From positions 1-62,816 of the forward strand of contig CACYTI010000028.1 of NCBI GenBank assembly GCA_902777275.1: 62,816 nucleotides of DNA, in the 5' to 3' direction. The translations under genes were made by a program, and so were the position numbers. Shown one piece after another: positions 7,156 through 16,600 of the stretch. Position 1 is the stretch's first letter; every line of letters begins with the position of its first letter. This stretch comes from an uncultured Ruminococcus sp. Its GTDB lineage: Bacteria > Bacillota > Clostridia > Oscillospirales > Acutalibacteraceae. The notes beneath the pieces are model-generated. The model was not told where the DNA came from, did not search any database, and saw only the letters and a program-made list of their open reading frames with translations.

Positions 7156-8370
7156 ATGAATAAAAAAGTGATAAGAAAAATTCTGTTTGCCGTCTTTGCC
7201 GTCGCCCTTTGCGCGGCAGCGTATTTTGCCGCGGACATTCCTTTTTTTCAATTTGACGATTATGAATATCAGGATACAGGAGCCGCGCTTTTCAGCACGC
7301 AATGGCTGTTCGCAATGCTGCCGTTCGGTATCATCCTGCTGGTGTCAGCCGTATGTATCGCCCTTGACGTGCTGCTGCGCAAGCTGCTTTACAAAAAAGA
7401 AAAGCTGCCCGTCGGCAAAACCGGGATTATGGCGAGAGATAAGCGCAAAAAGCGCCTTGTGTTCGGCTTTGAGACCGTCCGATGGATCGTGATGATCCTC
7501 AGCTTTGCGCTGCTGATCTTTGGTGGTCGGATGACGGGAACGGTGTTCACCAACATTCACCTCCCCGTCTTTGCCTGTCCGTATAACCTCGACCAGCTCA
7601 CCAATGCCGGGTGTTTTTATTTCAGTCATTTGGACGTGCTGTTTCAGGAGGGCTGGCAGGAGATGGTCGCCTTCTTCGGTACCTTCATCGTCTGCGCGGT
7701 CTTGCTCGGACGCGTGCTGTGCGGCTTTGTCTGTCCGCTGGGCTTCATTCAGGACGTTGCCCATGAAGCAAGGCAAGTCCTGCATATCGAGGGTATCTCC
7801 CTCAATGAAAAACTGTATGCCGTTCTCCGCTTGGTGAAATGGGTCATGCTTATCATCTTCCTCGGCATCGGATTTGTCGGCGGCAATTTCTGCGACTTCT
7901 GTCCTGCCGCGGCGGTATCGCCTGCGCTTGCCGGTTTCAAGCTGAGCTTGGGGCTGAACGGATTTATTATGGTGATCGTGCTGGTCAGCGGCTTCTTCAA
8001 GCGCCGTTGCTTCTGCAACGTCTGTCCGCTGGGATTCATCCTCGGACTTACGCACAAGATATCGCTGTTCAAGCTGAAAAAGAACGCCGTCGCCTGCACC
8101 GAATGCGGCGCGTGTTATGAAGCCTGCCCGATGGGGATCAAATCCATCTTCACCGAACGCGAGGGCAAGGATATCCGCAAGATCGACGTGACGACCTCGG
8201 AGTGCATCCTTTGCGGCGAATGTGTGCGCCGCTGTCCCGAAAACAACGCGCTGGCGATCACCTTTTGCGGCAAGAAGATATTTAGCGCCGACCGTATGAA
8301 ATTTATGAAGCAGTACGCGCCGAAGGACAAATACGCGCCGTTCAGCGGAAAGGAAGATTTGGATGGATAA
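7156..8370 (+). CDS. NapH/MauN-type membrane polyferredoxin
   Basis: The 404-residue integral membrane protein has about six hydrophobic segments. Two CxxxCP-type motifs near membrane edges (CGFVCPLGF and CNVCPLGF) are followed by two ferredoxin [4Fe-4S] motifs at about 315 (CTECGACYEACP) and 350 (CILCGECVRRCP). Proteins of this type pass electrons between membrane or quinone donors and soluble acceptors. It lies between the two dehydratase-fold genes and overlaps the second by 8 nt, so it is a plausible electron donor to the activase. The start follows GGAGGGTGT. Substrate direction is unknown. Confidence 0.88.
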   Translation: MNKKVIRKILFAVFAVALCAAAYFAADIPFFQFDDYEYQDTGAALFSTQWLFAMLPFGIILLVSAVCIALDVLLRKLLYKKEKLPVGKTGIMARDKRKKRLVFGFETVRWIVMILSFALLIFGGRMTGTVFTNIHLPVFACPYNLDQLTNAGCFYFSHLDVLFQEGWQEMVAFFGTFIVCAVLLGRVLCGFVCPLGFIQDVAHEARQVLHIEGISLNEKLYAVLRLVKWVMLIIFLGIGFVGGNFCDFCPAAAVSPALAGFKLSLGLNGFIMVIVLVSGFFKRRCFCNVCPLGFILGLTHKISLFKLKKNAVACTECGACYEACPMGIKSIFTEREGKDIRKIDVTTSECILCGECVRRCPENNALAITFCGKKIFSADRMKFMKQYAPKDKYAPFSGKEDLDG

Positions 8371-9667
8371 CAGCAGAAAGGGAACACCCGAGGAACGCCG
8401 AAAGCAGCGGTTCCTCAACAAAAGCGCGGTGACGTCTGTGAAGTATCTCCGCAAAATCGACGAGCTGCTGCACAAGCCGGACGCGCTCGATCCGTTTTTG
8501 AATATTTTGAAGCATGTATTCGTCGATATGCAGGGCGCTGTCAAGCCGAAGGACACGCCGTCGATCGGCACCTACTGCGTGATGGTGCCGCCGGAGCTGA
8601 TCTACGCGGCAGGCGCTATGCCGGTCAAGCTCTGCGGCGGCAGCTACACGGCGTTCAACATCGGTGACGATATCGCGCCGCGTGACGCCTGTCCGCTCGT
8701 CAAGGCGGTCATGGGCTTTGAAAGCATCGGCGTGATGCCTGTCTATCAGGAGTGCCGGATGATGGCGGTACCGATCACCTGCGACTGCAAAAAGAAGCTG
8801 GCAGGCTGGCTCGGCGAACGCCGCAAAACTGTGACGCTCCACGTTCCCACAGGGCGCGACCGCGACGAGGATATGGAGCACTATGTCAAAGAGCTGTATC
8901 AGTTCAGCGAGGAGCTGACTAAAATAACCGGCAAACAACTCAGCTATGAGCGGCTTTCATGGGCGTGCGGATTGACAGCGGCAGCGCAGTATGAATTATC
9001 GCGCTTTATCGAGCTGCGCCGCAGGGCGCCGCTTGTGATAAAAGGTACGCACTATCTGGCGGCGCTGAATGCGCTGAGCTACACGCACGTTTCGATCTGG
9101 ACGCGATATATGCGCGCCCTCTGCGACGAAATAGAACAGCGTATCAAACGTAAAGAAATGGCTTCCAAGGAAAACCGTCCGCGCATTTTAGTCACAGGTT
9201 CGCCGATCGTATTTCCCAACTTCAAGCTGCCGCTGCTGATCGAAGAAATGGGCGGTGCGCTGGTGGCGGACGAAACCTGCATGGGTGAGCGCGGCGCATA
9301 CGATCCGCCTGCGATCGCCGACCAAAGCACCGACGGCATTATGCGCGCGCTTGCCAACAAGAGCACGCGCCCCTGTACCTGCCCGACCTTCACGAATAAC
9401 AAGCGCAGGGTTTACCGGATCATGCAGATGATCGAGGACTATCAGGTACAGGGCGTGATCTATCACGTTTTGCGCGGCTGTTTGGTTTACGACTACGAAT
9501 ACCGGGTGTTGGAGGAAGAGATGGGCAGGCTCGGCGTGCCGATCATCCGTGTGGAAAGTGACTACAACGAAGAGGACGTGGAACAGCTCAGAATCAGGGT
9601 TGAGGCGTTCATCGAGCTCATAAAATACGGTCGCGGCGGCGACTCCGCAATCCGCCTTCGGAAATGA
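8363..9667 (+). CDS. 2-hydroxyacyl-CoA dehydratase family protein (HgdB/BcrC-like)
   Basis: The 434-residue protein carries the family pattern: PPELIYAAGAMPVKLCGGS (C91), PRDACPLVK (C110), ITCDCKKK (C140, C142), GSPIVFPNFK, VADETCMG (C306) and RGCLVYDYE (C373), ending in ESDYNEEDVEQLRIRVEAF. In this family such cysteines hold a [4Fe-4S] or double-cubane [8Fe-9S] cluster. The reactions are dehydration of 2-hydroxyacyl-CoA, reduction of aromatic-CoA, or ATP-driven reduction of small molecules by double-cubane proteins. No CoA-transferase or acyl-CoA dehydrogenase gene is nearby, which favours a non-fermentation role (inference). An activase gene follows. Confidence 0.88.
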   Translation: MDNSRKGTPEERRKQRFLNKSAVTSVKYLRKIDELLHKPDALDPFLNILKHVFVDMQGAVKPKDTPSIGTYCVMVPPELIYAAGAMPVKLCGGSYTAFNIGDDIAPRDACPLVKAVMGFESIGVMPVYQECRMMAVPITCDCKKKLAGWLGERRKTVTLHVPTGRDRDEDMEHYVKELYQFSEELTKITGKQLSYERLSWACGLTAAAQYELSRFIELRRRAPLVIKGTHYLAALNALSYTHVSIWTRYMRALCDEIEQRIKRKEMASKENRPRILVTGSPIVFPNFKLPLLIEEMGGALVADETCMGERGAYDPPAIADQSTDGIMRALANKSTRPCTCPTFTNNKRRVYRIMQMIEDYQVQGVIYHVLRGCLVYDYEYRVLEEEMGRLGVPIIRVESDYNEEDVEQLRIRVEAFIELIKYGRGGDSAIRLRK

Positions 9668-9743
9668 CAGCGATAACAGAAACGCATCATTAACGGCGGG
9701 TCAATAACGTGGCATTATCTAAAAGCAATAAGGAGACTTTATA

Positions 9744-10523
9744 ATGAAGATATACGCAGGCTTGGACGGCGGCTCTACCTATCTGAAAGCCGCACTCATA
9801 GACGAACACAAGCGCGTGCTCCGCACGGGCGTTACCAACACCGGTATCGACAACAACGGCGCGGCAAAGCGGCTGCTCTCAAAGCTGATGAGCGACAGCG
9901 GCGTGAGCCGCATCCATTACACGATGGCGACGGGCTGCAGCCGCAAAATACTGGAGGTAGCGGACGACGACGTGAGCGAGATCACCGCCCACGCTTACGG
10001 TGTGCGCGTAACCGCTCCACGCGAATACCGCCCGGGAATGATCGTCGATATCGGCGGTCAGGACAGCAAGATCATCTATCTTGATTCAAATTACTCCGTC
10101 AAGAATTTCAGTATGAACGACAAATGCGCTGCCGGCACCGGCAAGTTCATGGAGGTCATCGCGCAGATACTCGAAACCACTATCGACCAAGTGGGACCTC
10201 TTTCTCTGGAAAGCACCGCGCCCTGCGACATCAACAGCACCTGTGTGGTGTTCGCGCAGTCGGAGGTCATCTCGCTGATCGCGCGAAAATATGACCGCCG
10301 CGACATTCTTTCGGGGATGCACCTTTCCATGGCGAAGCGCATAATCAAGATGATGAAAAAGAGCGAGAAGAACGGCGACGTGCTTATGACGGGCGGCGGT
10401 GCGCTTAATATAGGATTGAGAAAAGCGTTTGAGGATGAGCTGATGCGCGATGTGTTCGTGGCAAAGCATCCGCAGTTCAACGGCGCGATCGGCGCGGCGC
10501 TGCTCGCAAGCGAAAGGGGTTGA
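9744..10523 (+). CDS. ATP-dependent activase (HgdC/BadF/BcrA family)
   Basis: The 259-residue ASKHA-fold ATPase begins with YAGLDGGSTYLKAALID (phosphate-binding loop), has VDIGGQDSK, and the two family cysteines at C128 (NDKCAAGTGKF) and C167 (INSTCVVFAQSE). In homologues these bridge one [4Fe-4S] cluster across a homodimer. ATP hydrolysis drives a single low-potential electron into the dehydratase partner. C-terminal TGGGALNIGLRKAFE is the adenosine-binding loop. A 76-nt gap separates it from the upstream gene; AAGGAG precedes the ATG. Length is normal for the family. Confidence 0.93.
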   Translation: MKIYAGLDGGSTYLKAALIDEHKRVLRTGVTNTGIDNNGAAKRLLSKLMSDSGVSRIHYTMATGCSRKILEVADDDVSEITAHAYGVRVTAPREYRPGMIVDIGGQDSKIIYLDSNYSVKNFSMNDKCAAGTGKFMEVIAQILETTIDQVGPLSLESTAPCDINSTCVVFAQSEVISLIARKYDRRDILSGMHLSMAKRIIKMMKKSEKNGDVLMTGGGALNIGLRKAFEDELMRDVFVAKHPQFNGAIGAALLASERG

Positions 10524-10527
10524 GCGT

Positions 10528-11187
10528 ATGTTGGCAGAAGCATTGGCGGCTTCCGTATCTGTCGGTTTAGGCTGCGGCACCTGCTGCGGCTCGTCGGCTT
10601 CGTCATTTTTGGCGGTCTATATCCTCACCGAGGGAGGCGGCTTCAAATCGTCTCTAAAGCACGTCGGCGGTTATTTCTTCGGAAAAATCCTCGCTGTCTG
10701 TTCCATCACCGCGCTATGCTCTGTGATCGGCAAGGTGTTCATTGACGAAAACGGTTATATCGGCAGCTTCAATCTGCATCACGCCGTTTCGTGGGTCATG
10801 CTCGCTTCGGCGCTGTTTTTGATCTGGCGGTGGTTCAGAAGCCGCAGGCAGACATGCGAAAAATGCGGCGGCAAATGCCATTCCGATAACAAATCGCGGC
10901 TGATACCGTCCTTTACAGTCGGGCTTGCCTACGGCGCTTATCCCTGCGCGCCGCTGCTGATGGTGGCAGGCTACGCGATCACGCTGTCCTTGCCCGGCGC
11001 GGTTCTTCTCGGCGCGGTATTTGCGCTCGCAAGCTCGCTCTCGCCGATGCTCTTGATATTCGGGCTCTCGGGCATCCTCAGCGGAAAGATGCGCAAACAG
11101 CTCGGCAAAGCAATGCCGTGGATCCGGTTAGGCGTATATATTTTGTTTTTGATTCTTGCGGTGGTTTCTTTGTTCTGGTATAATTGA
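10528..11187 (+). CDS. DsbD/TauE-like membrane protein with Cys motifs
   Basis: The 219-residue product has about six membrane segments. A CGTCCGSS motif lies in the first, a cytosolic or external loop carries TCEKCGGKCHSDN (four Cys, one His), and a GAYPCAP motif follows. It resembles the UreH/DsbD_2 transmembrane group, which moves reducing equivalents or handles metals. ATG 10528 is preferred because GAAAGGGG lies upstream; the open frame to 10450 runs inside the activase. It starts 5 nt after the activase stop and closes the operon. A role in supplying thiols or metal to the Cys-rich partner proteins is an inference. Confidence 0.65.
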   Translation: MLAEALAASVSVGLGCGTCCGSSASSFLAVYILTEGGGFKSSLKHVGGYFFGKILAVCSITALCSVIGKVFIDENGYIGSFNLHHAVSWVMLASALFLIWRWFRSRRQTCEKCGGKCHSDNKSRLIPSFTVGLAYGAYPCAPLLMVAGYAITLSLPGAVLLGAVFALASSLSPMLLIFGLSGILSGKMRKQLGKAMPWIRLGVYILFLILAVVSLFWYN

Positions 11188-11194
11188 ATTAAGT

Positions 11195-11222
11195 GGTTAG
11201 TGATTAGTGGTTAGTGGTTAGC
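11195..11222. repeat. Left heptamer array, 4 units
   Basis: GGTTAGT, GATTAGT, GGTTAGT, GGTTAGC in tandem. Confidence 0.9.
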
Positions 11223-11246
11223 TTTCAGGTGAGAGGTGAGTACTGG

Positions 11247-11615
11247 ATGGTAAAAAGTTATAAAGATTTATTGGTATGGCAAAAATCAATGTCTTTAGTG
11301 TTTGAGGTTTATCGCATAATAAAGAATTTGCCAAAGGAAGAGCTATACGCTTTATCTTCTCAAATTCGACGTTCGGCTGTTTCCATTCCTTCCAATATAG
11401 CAGAGGGGCAACAAAGAAACTCTACAAAAGAGTTTATCAATTTTCTCTCAATAGCTAAAGGCTCTAATGCTGAATTGCAAACGCAACTGATGATTTGTGT
11501 AGGATTGAATTATCTTTCAAAAGAGGAAACAGAAACCGCAATGCAGCTGTCAAATGAAGTAGGAAAAATGCTAAATGCTTTAATAGACAAACTAAGGCAA
11601 ATTACTAACCACTAA
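11247..11615 (+). CDS. Four-helix-bundle protein (S23 / 23S rRNA-IVS family)
   Basis: The 122-residue protein matches the family that includes 23S rRNA intervening-sequence proteins and the Avd accessory protein of diversity-generating retroelements. Visible hallmarks are YKDLLVWQKS at the start, LSSQIRRSAVSIPSNIAEG in helix 2, and EFINFLSIAKGSNAELQTQL in helix 3. Members form pentameric barrels with basic surfaces that can bind nucleic acid; no biochemical role is settled for most. No rRNA or reverse transcriptase is nearby. ATG 11247 has GAGAGGTGAG upstream. The final residues QITNH are encoded by the first heptamers of the right array, so array and gene are physically fused. It is AT-richer than its neighbours. 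Confidence 0.9.
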   Translation: MVKSYKDLLVWQKSMSLVFEVYRIIKNLPKEELYALSSQIRRSAVSIPSNIAEGQQRNSTKEFINFLSIAKGSNAELQTQLMICVGLNYLSKEETETAMQLSNEVGKMLNALIDKLRQITNH

Positions 11616-11687
11616 CCACCAGCCACTAACCACTAACCACTAACCACTAACCACTAACCACTAACCACCAGCCACTAACCACTAAAA
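11604..11687. repeat. Right heptamer array, 12 units
   Basis: Units 1-2, 4-9 and 11 are ACTAACC, units 3 and 10 are ACCAGCC, and unit 12 is degenerate ACTAAAA. The variant recurs exactly seven units (49 bp) later, suggesting block duplication as well as single-unit slippage. Confidence 0.9.
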
Positions 11688-11703
11688 CCGGAGGTGATAA
11701 CTT

Positions 11704-12378
11704 ATGAGATTACTCTTTGCCGAGGATGACCGCGACATTTCAAAAGCGGTCAAAACGCTTTTAGAGCGTTCGGGTTATTCGGTCGACGTCGTTTTCAATG
11801 GGCAGGACGCGATAGATTATATTGAATCGGGCGAGTATGACGGCGTGATCCTTGACTGGATGATGCCCAAGCGCAGCGGCATCGAGGTACTGACGCAAAT
11901 GCGCGCTAAGGGCTTCTCTGCGCCCGTGCTCATACTCACCGCGCGCGATTCTGTTGATGACAGAGTAAAGGGACTTGACACCGGCGCGGATGATTATCTC
12001 CCCAAGCCTTTTGCCGCCTCGGAGCTCCTTGCGCGTATCCGCGCCATGCTCAGGCGCAAGGAGGATTACAAGCATGACGTGATCCGATTTGCCGATATCG
12101 AGCTCGACAAATCCGCTATGTCCATTACCTGCAACGGAAAAAGCGTCCGGCTGAACAACAAGGCTTTTCAGCTGATGGAAATGCTCGTCGAACACCCGGG
12201 AGCGGTTTTGAGCATCGATCAGATCATGGAACGCATTTGGGGCTGGGACAGCGACAGTGAAGTAAACGTTGTTTGGGTGAACATCTCATTCCTGCGCAAA
12301 AAGCTGACCGAGCTCGGCGCACACGCCAAGATCAAAGCCGTCCGCGGCGTCGGCTATTCACTGGAGAATACGTTATGA
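11704..12378 (+). CDS. OmpR/PhoB-family response regulator
   Basis: The 224-residue protein has a receiver domain with acidic pair E7-D8-D9, phosphoacceptor D51 in VILDWMMP, T/S in LILTAR and K in DDYLPKPF. A winged-helix DNA-binding domain (about 128-222, VWVNISFLRKKL and IKAVRGVGY) follows. Phosphorylation by the partner kinase should control its promoter binding. CCGGAGGTGATAA precedes the ATG directly after the right heptamer array, so the array ends close to its leader. It overlaps the kinase gene by 4 nt. Target genes are unknown. Confidence 0.95.
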   Translation: MRLLFAEDDRDISKAVKTLLERSGYSVDVVFNGQDAIDYIESGEYDGVILDWMMPKRSGIEVLTQMRAKGFSAPVLILTARDSVDDRVKGLDTGADDYLPKPFAASELLARIRAMLRRKEDYKHDVIRFADIELDKSAMSITCNGKSVRLNNKAFQLMEMLVEHPGAVLSIDQIMERIWGWDSDSEVNVVWVNISFLRKKLTELGAHAKIKAVRGVGYSLENTL

Positions 12379-13673
12379 TGAAACAGATACGGATACGCTT
12401 TATCAGGATCGCCCTGCTCGCGCTGTCACTCGCGATGCTGCTTGTCGCCGGCGCGATCAATGCGGTACACATCGTCAGCACCGTCAACGAACAGTACGAA
12501 ACGCTGCAATATCTTACAGAAAATCAAAACAACTTTTCCAAGAAAAAGCAGGGAGGCACCTTCGGCGGCGAAAACCAAAAGAAGGAGTTTTCGGCGACCG
12601 AGGACAGCTTTCAGCAGGGCGGCAAGAACAACCACAATCACCATATGCAGGCGGCGCTGGAGGAATCGCGGTATTTCATGGCGATCCAAAACACCGACGG
12701 CGACTTGCTCCTCGGAGCCGGCTCCAAGGAGACCGATTACACCGAGGAAGAATTGTTAGCCATTGCCGGGCGCGTCTTTGCGTCGGGTGACGAATCGGGA
12801 ACGATCGAAAACTACCTCTACCGTGTGACGGAGCGTGACGACGGCTTCAAAACCGCCGTATTCCTGAATTGCGAATCCAAGCGCAACGAGATCGTCTGGC
12901 TGGCGCTGATCTCGCTGCTCGCCTGTGCGATCGGTATTTTACTGGCATTGATCTTGGTTTCGCTGCTCAGCAAAAAGGCGATCCAGCCGATGACGGAAAA
13001 CATCGAACGCCAAAAGCAGTTTATCACAGACGCCGGTCACGAGCTCAAAACGCCGCTGACGGTCATCTCTGCAAATATGGACGTGCTCTCGATGGACATC
13101 GGGCAAAACGAGTGGGTGCAGGGAACGCAAAAGCAGGTCGCCAATATGCGCAAGCTGGTGAATGAGCTGGTCTACCTCTCGCGCATGGACGAAACGGATT
13201 CTCACCTTGAAAAGAGCGTTGTCGATCTTTCAAAAGCCGTGCAGGACGTCGCCGCTCCTTTTGAGGGTATGGCGGATTTCAACGGCAAGGCTTTGAACCT
13301 GCATATTGTTGAAAATATCACCGTCAGCGGTGACGAAGCGGCATTGAGAAGGCTCATCAGCACCCTTTGTGAAAACGCTGTCAAGCACGCGCCGGAGGAC
13401 AGCAATATTCAGATCTCCCTTACACAATCGGGAAAGAGCGTGGTATTTACAACCGAGAACGCGACGAAAGAGCCACTTAGCGAGGACGCACTGACTCACC
13501 TCTTTGACCGCTTCTACCGCGGCGACGAATCCCGCACAAAGGAAGAAAACAGCGGCTTCGGCATCGGTCTTTCCATCGCCCGCGCCATCACCGAGAAGCA
13601 CGGCGGCACTATCAAGGCGAAGATCGTTGACAGCAATAGGCTGCAAATCATTTGTCTCCTGCCGAAACGATGA
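12375..13673 (+). CDS. Sensor histidine kinase
   Basis: The 432-residue protein has TM1 (about 8-29) and an extracytoplasmic region of about 140 residues with a Lys/Asn/His-rich stretch (GKNNHNHHMQ) that might sense metal or pH (inference). TM2 lies at about 173-197. The HisKA box is ITDAGHELKTPLTVI with phospho-acceptor H222, and the HATPase has N (ENAVKHAPE) and G boxes (GFGIGLSIA). The start ATGATG overlaps the regulator stop; the open frame upstream to 12273 is inside the regulator gene. It forms a two-gene operon with the regulator. The giant adhesin ORF starts 10 nt after its stop. Confidence 0.93.
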   Translation: MMKQIRIRFIRIALLALSLAMLLVAGAINAVHIVSTVNEQYETLQYLTENQNNFSKKKQGGTFGGENQKKEFSATEDSFQQGGKNNHNHHMQAALEESRYFMAIQNTDGDLLLGAGSKETDYTEEELLAIAGRVFASGDESGTIENYLYRVTERDDGFKTAVFLNCESKRNEIVWLALISLLACAIGILLALILVSLLSKKAIQPMTENIERQKQFITDAGHELKTPLTVISANMDVLSMDIGQNEWVQGTQKQVANMRKLVNELVYLSRMDETDSHLEKSVVDLSKAVQDVAAPFEGMADFNGKALNLHIVENITVSGDEAALRRLISTLCENAVKHAPEDSNIQISLTQSGKSVVFTTENATKEPLSEDALTHLFDRFYRGDESRTKEENSGFGIGLSIARAITEKHGGTIKAKIVDSNRLQIICLLPKR

Positions 13674-13682
13674 AGAGTTTTA

Positions 13683-16600
13683 TTGAACTACCTGCTGAAA
13701 ATAGATATCAGCACTAACCTTGAGCTGGTTTTCCAGCGCGGCGGCGAGGAGGATCCCTCAAAGACTGTGTTCAAGCATTTTACGGATTTTGCGGACAATT
13801 CAAGTATTCCGGGCGGATATGTTAATCCATGGTATGTTGAGGATCCGAGTAATACAAGCAGCACGAACTACCACTCCAATATTGTGGTTGTTGACATCAA
13901 AGATAAAATCGCTCCCAAATATATGAATGGTTGGTTTATGTATATGAACAACCTGAAAAGCGAGAATTTTAAGAATATTGCAAACTTAGACACGACCGAG
14001 TGTATAAAAATGAATATGCTGTTCAATTATGACAGCGGTTTTACCTCACTTGATCTTAGTGCATGGAGTTTTCCTGCGTTAACGGAAGCGTCTTCTGTGT
14101 TTTCTCGCTGCAGTAATCTTACCAGCTTGGATATTTCATCGTGGAGTATGCCGAAATGCACTTACATCCCCGGTATGTTCAGTGATTGCACGAAGCTTGA
14201 AACCATTGATATTTCAGGCTTTAACATGAATAGTCCCAGATATTTCAGCGGTTTATTCTCAAATTGTAAGAGCCTGAAAAATGTAAATCTGGGCACACTT
14301 GTATTCCCCAATGAATCACAGCTGTCTACGGTTTTCAAGAACTGTTCCAGCCTTGAGGAAGTGGATTTGAGCGGTTGGACTGTAAAAAAGCCGGGTATCT
14401 TTAAGGAAATGTTCTCAGGATGTACTTCTTTGAAGAGCGTTGATTTCGGTCCTGCCGATCACTGGGGAAATACTCCGAACTATTGGAGCTATAACGGTAA
14501 TCTCGAACAAGCTTATGAGTCTATGTTCGAAAACTGTACATCACTCGAAAGTCTTAACCTTACCTGCGTTCAGGGCGCTTTGATTTGTTCCTCAATGTTC
14601 AAGGGCTGTACAAGTCTAAAAGAAGTTGATCTCAGTTATGCGGGAAAGGGCAGAGAAAGCAGAAAAGGTTATACTCCGGGCGCTCCGGTCGATCCTAATC
14701 TAACAGGAAAAGCTAATATATTCGAGGACTGCAGCGAGCTTGCTTGGGTAAAGCTCAGCGCGGAAGGCTGGCCTTCAAGCGGCAACGCCGGAACGAGTAT
14801 GCCGTCTAAAAACGCATGGCGTAAGATCGACGAGCCCAACAAGGATCTACGTTTGACCAACGACGAGCTGTTTTTGAATTTTCAGGCAGAATACGCCGGA
14901 ACATGGATAGCCGATTCCTTTATCACTTTCCGCGGAAACGGCGGTACGCCGAATTTTCAAACTGTGGACGGCAATAAGGGTGTGGAGCTGACCTTTGACG
15001 AAAATGCGCTTGTCGTAACGCGCAACGGATATGATTTTGCCGGCTGGTGGACAGAGACAACAGGCGGCACACAGATCCATTCACCCCTGATACCCGAGCA
15101 GTGGAGCTATTACGCACACTGGAACGAACATCATTACAAGCTGAAATTAAACGGCAACGGCGGTACAAACGCCGATGATGAAAGCGAGTATTTAGCAGCG
15201 GATAATCTCGGCTATACCGAGTTTTACGAGTTGAGCAATACGCTGTTTACACGCAACGGCTATGTGCTGTCAAGCTGGAACACGCGCCCCAACGGTATGG
15301 GAACGGACTTTTCCGCCAATGACTCAGTCAATAAACTGACTGAGGCTGACGGCGCCGAAGTAACGCTTTACGCACAATGGCATAAACCTGATGTTATTAT
15401 CAAATTTGATTCGCACGGCGGTTCGGCGGTGGGTGATAAGCACTATACGTTGGTAACGGGACAAACCGTGCTCTACGGCGATTTGAGCGATGCTTTCAGA
15501 GCTCCCGACGAAGCTTCTCCCGCGGGCTATACGTTCTTGGGTTGGTTTACTGAGGAGAACGGCGGCGATAAGATCACAGCTGAGTCCGAGGTAAGCGTTT
15601 CCCGGACGCTGCACGCTCATTGGCAAAAGAACCTGAGCGTCACCTTTGACGCGAACAGCGGCTGCTTTGATAGCGATCCGGCGAAAACGATTACTACCAA
15701 GGTTAGCAAATACGGCCACAAGCTCGGTGTGCTTCCTACTCCCGAAAACAACAATGCAACCTTTAAAGGCTGGTTTACCGCGCAGACAGGCGGTACACAG
15801 ATCACTTCAAATACAGTTGTCACAGCGGATGCAACATACTATGCACAGTGGGGGTATCAGCCCGAATTTGAGTCAAACGGCGGCATCTTTACCTCGTATC
15901 CGAGCGGCGGTTATCCCCTTCAGAATGATCCGGCATATGTTATCACGGAGCTTCCGGTGGTCACAAAAGACAACAGCAGATTTTTATACTGGAAATTCGG
16001 CGAGCGCAATCTCAATGAGGAGCTGAGTGCTTCATCGGGAGATCCCAAAAGCATTACGATCGATCTGTCCGAAGGCAACTCCATTGAAGCGGTTTGGGAA
16101 GATAAACCGCAGTACACCGTCACCTTTGATCCCAACGGCGGAACAGGTTCCGCTGTCTCGATCAAGGTATATGAGGGCGGAAAAGCTGTCGGCGAACCAA
16201 CCTTTCAAAAAGACGGCTATGCGTTTGGCGGATGGTTTACCAACCCCGACGGAACAGGTGAGGAATTTGACCCGTCCGCTGCTGTCACAGCAACCAAAAC
16301 CTATTACGCAAAATGGATACAGAAGGATTGCACGCTGACCTTTAATCCGTCAGGCGGTACGATGTACGACAGCGCGACAGTCAAGATCGTCAACGGCGAA
16401 ACGATCCCGGAGCTTCCCGGTGTAAATCGCGCAGGCTACGAATTTGCAGGCTGGTGGACCGAACCGGATGGCACCGGAACACACCTGACCACGGAAACTG
16501 TTATCAACGGAGATCAGACATATTACGCCAAATGGATTCCGCAGACCCTTTCGGCGGATATATATAATTACTCGATACGGTGGACGCAGGATTCCGACAG

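Larger units (their letters stand above)
11191..11687. mobile_element. Four-helix-bundle gene bracketed by inverted heptamer arrays
   Basis: Four heptamers of GGTTAGT/GATTAGT type (11195-11222) face about twelve heptamers of ACTAACC/ACCAGCC type (11604-11687), the reverse complement of the left array. The only gene inside is the S23-like gene, whose last codons lie within the right array. The unit separates the dehydratase operon from the two-component genes, as an insertion would. Mobility is inferred. Confidence 0.6.

Noticed and set aside
7345-8571. 408-codon open frame on the reverse strand opposite the polyferredoxin gene
   Set aside because: It mirrors codon bias of the forward gene, has no ribosome binding site or recognisable domain, and the forward frame has clear Fe-S motifs.
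11247-11615. S23-family gene taken as evidence for a 23S rRNA intervening sequence
   Set aside because: No rRNA sequence is present on either side.
11604-11687. Heptamer array considered as a CRISPR or telomere-like array
   Set aside because: Units are 7 bp without spacers, and the matching inverted array on the other side of the gene indicates a bracketed element.
12273-12374. Longer start for the histidine kinase
   Set aside because: The extra codons lie within the response regulator gene; ATGATG at 12375 overlaps its stop in the usual way.
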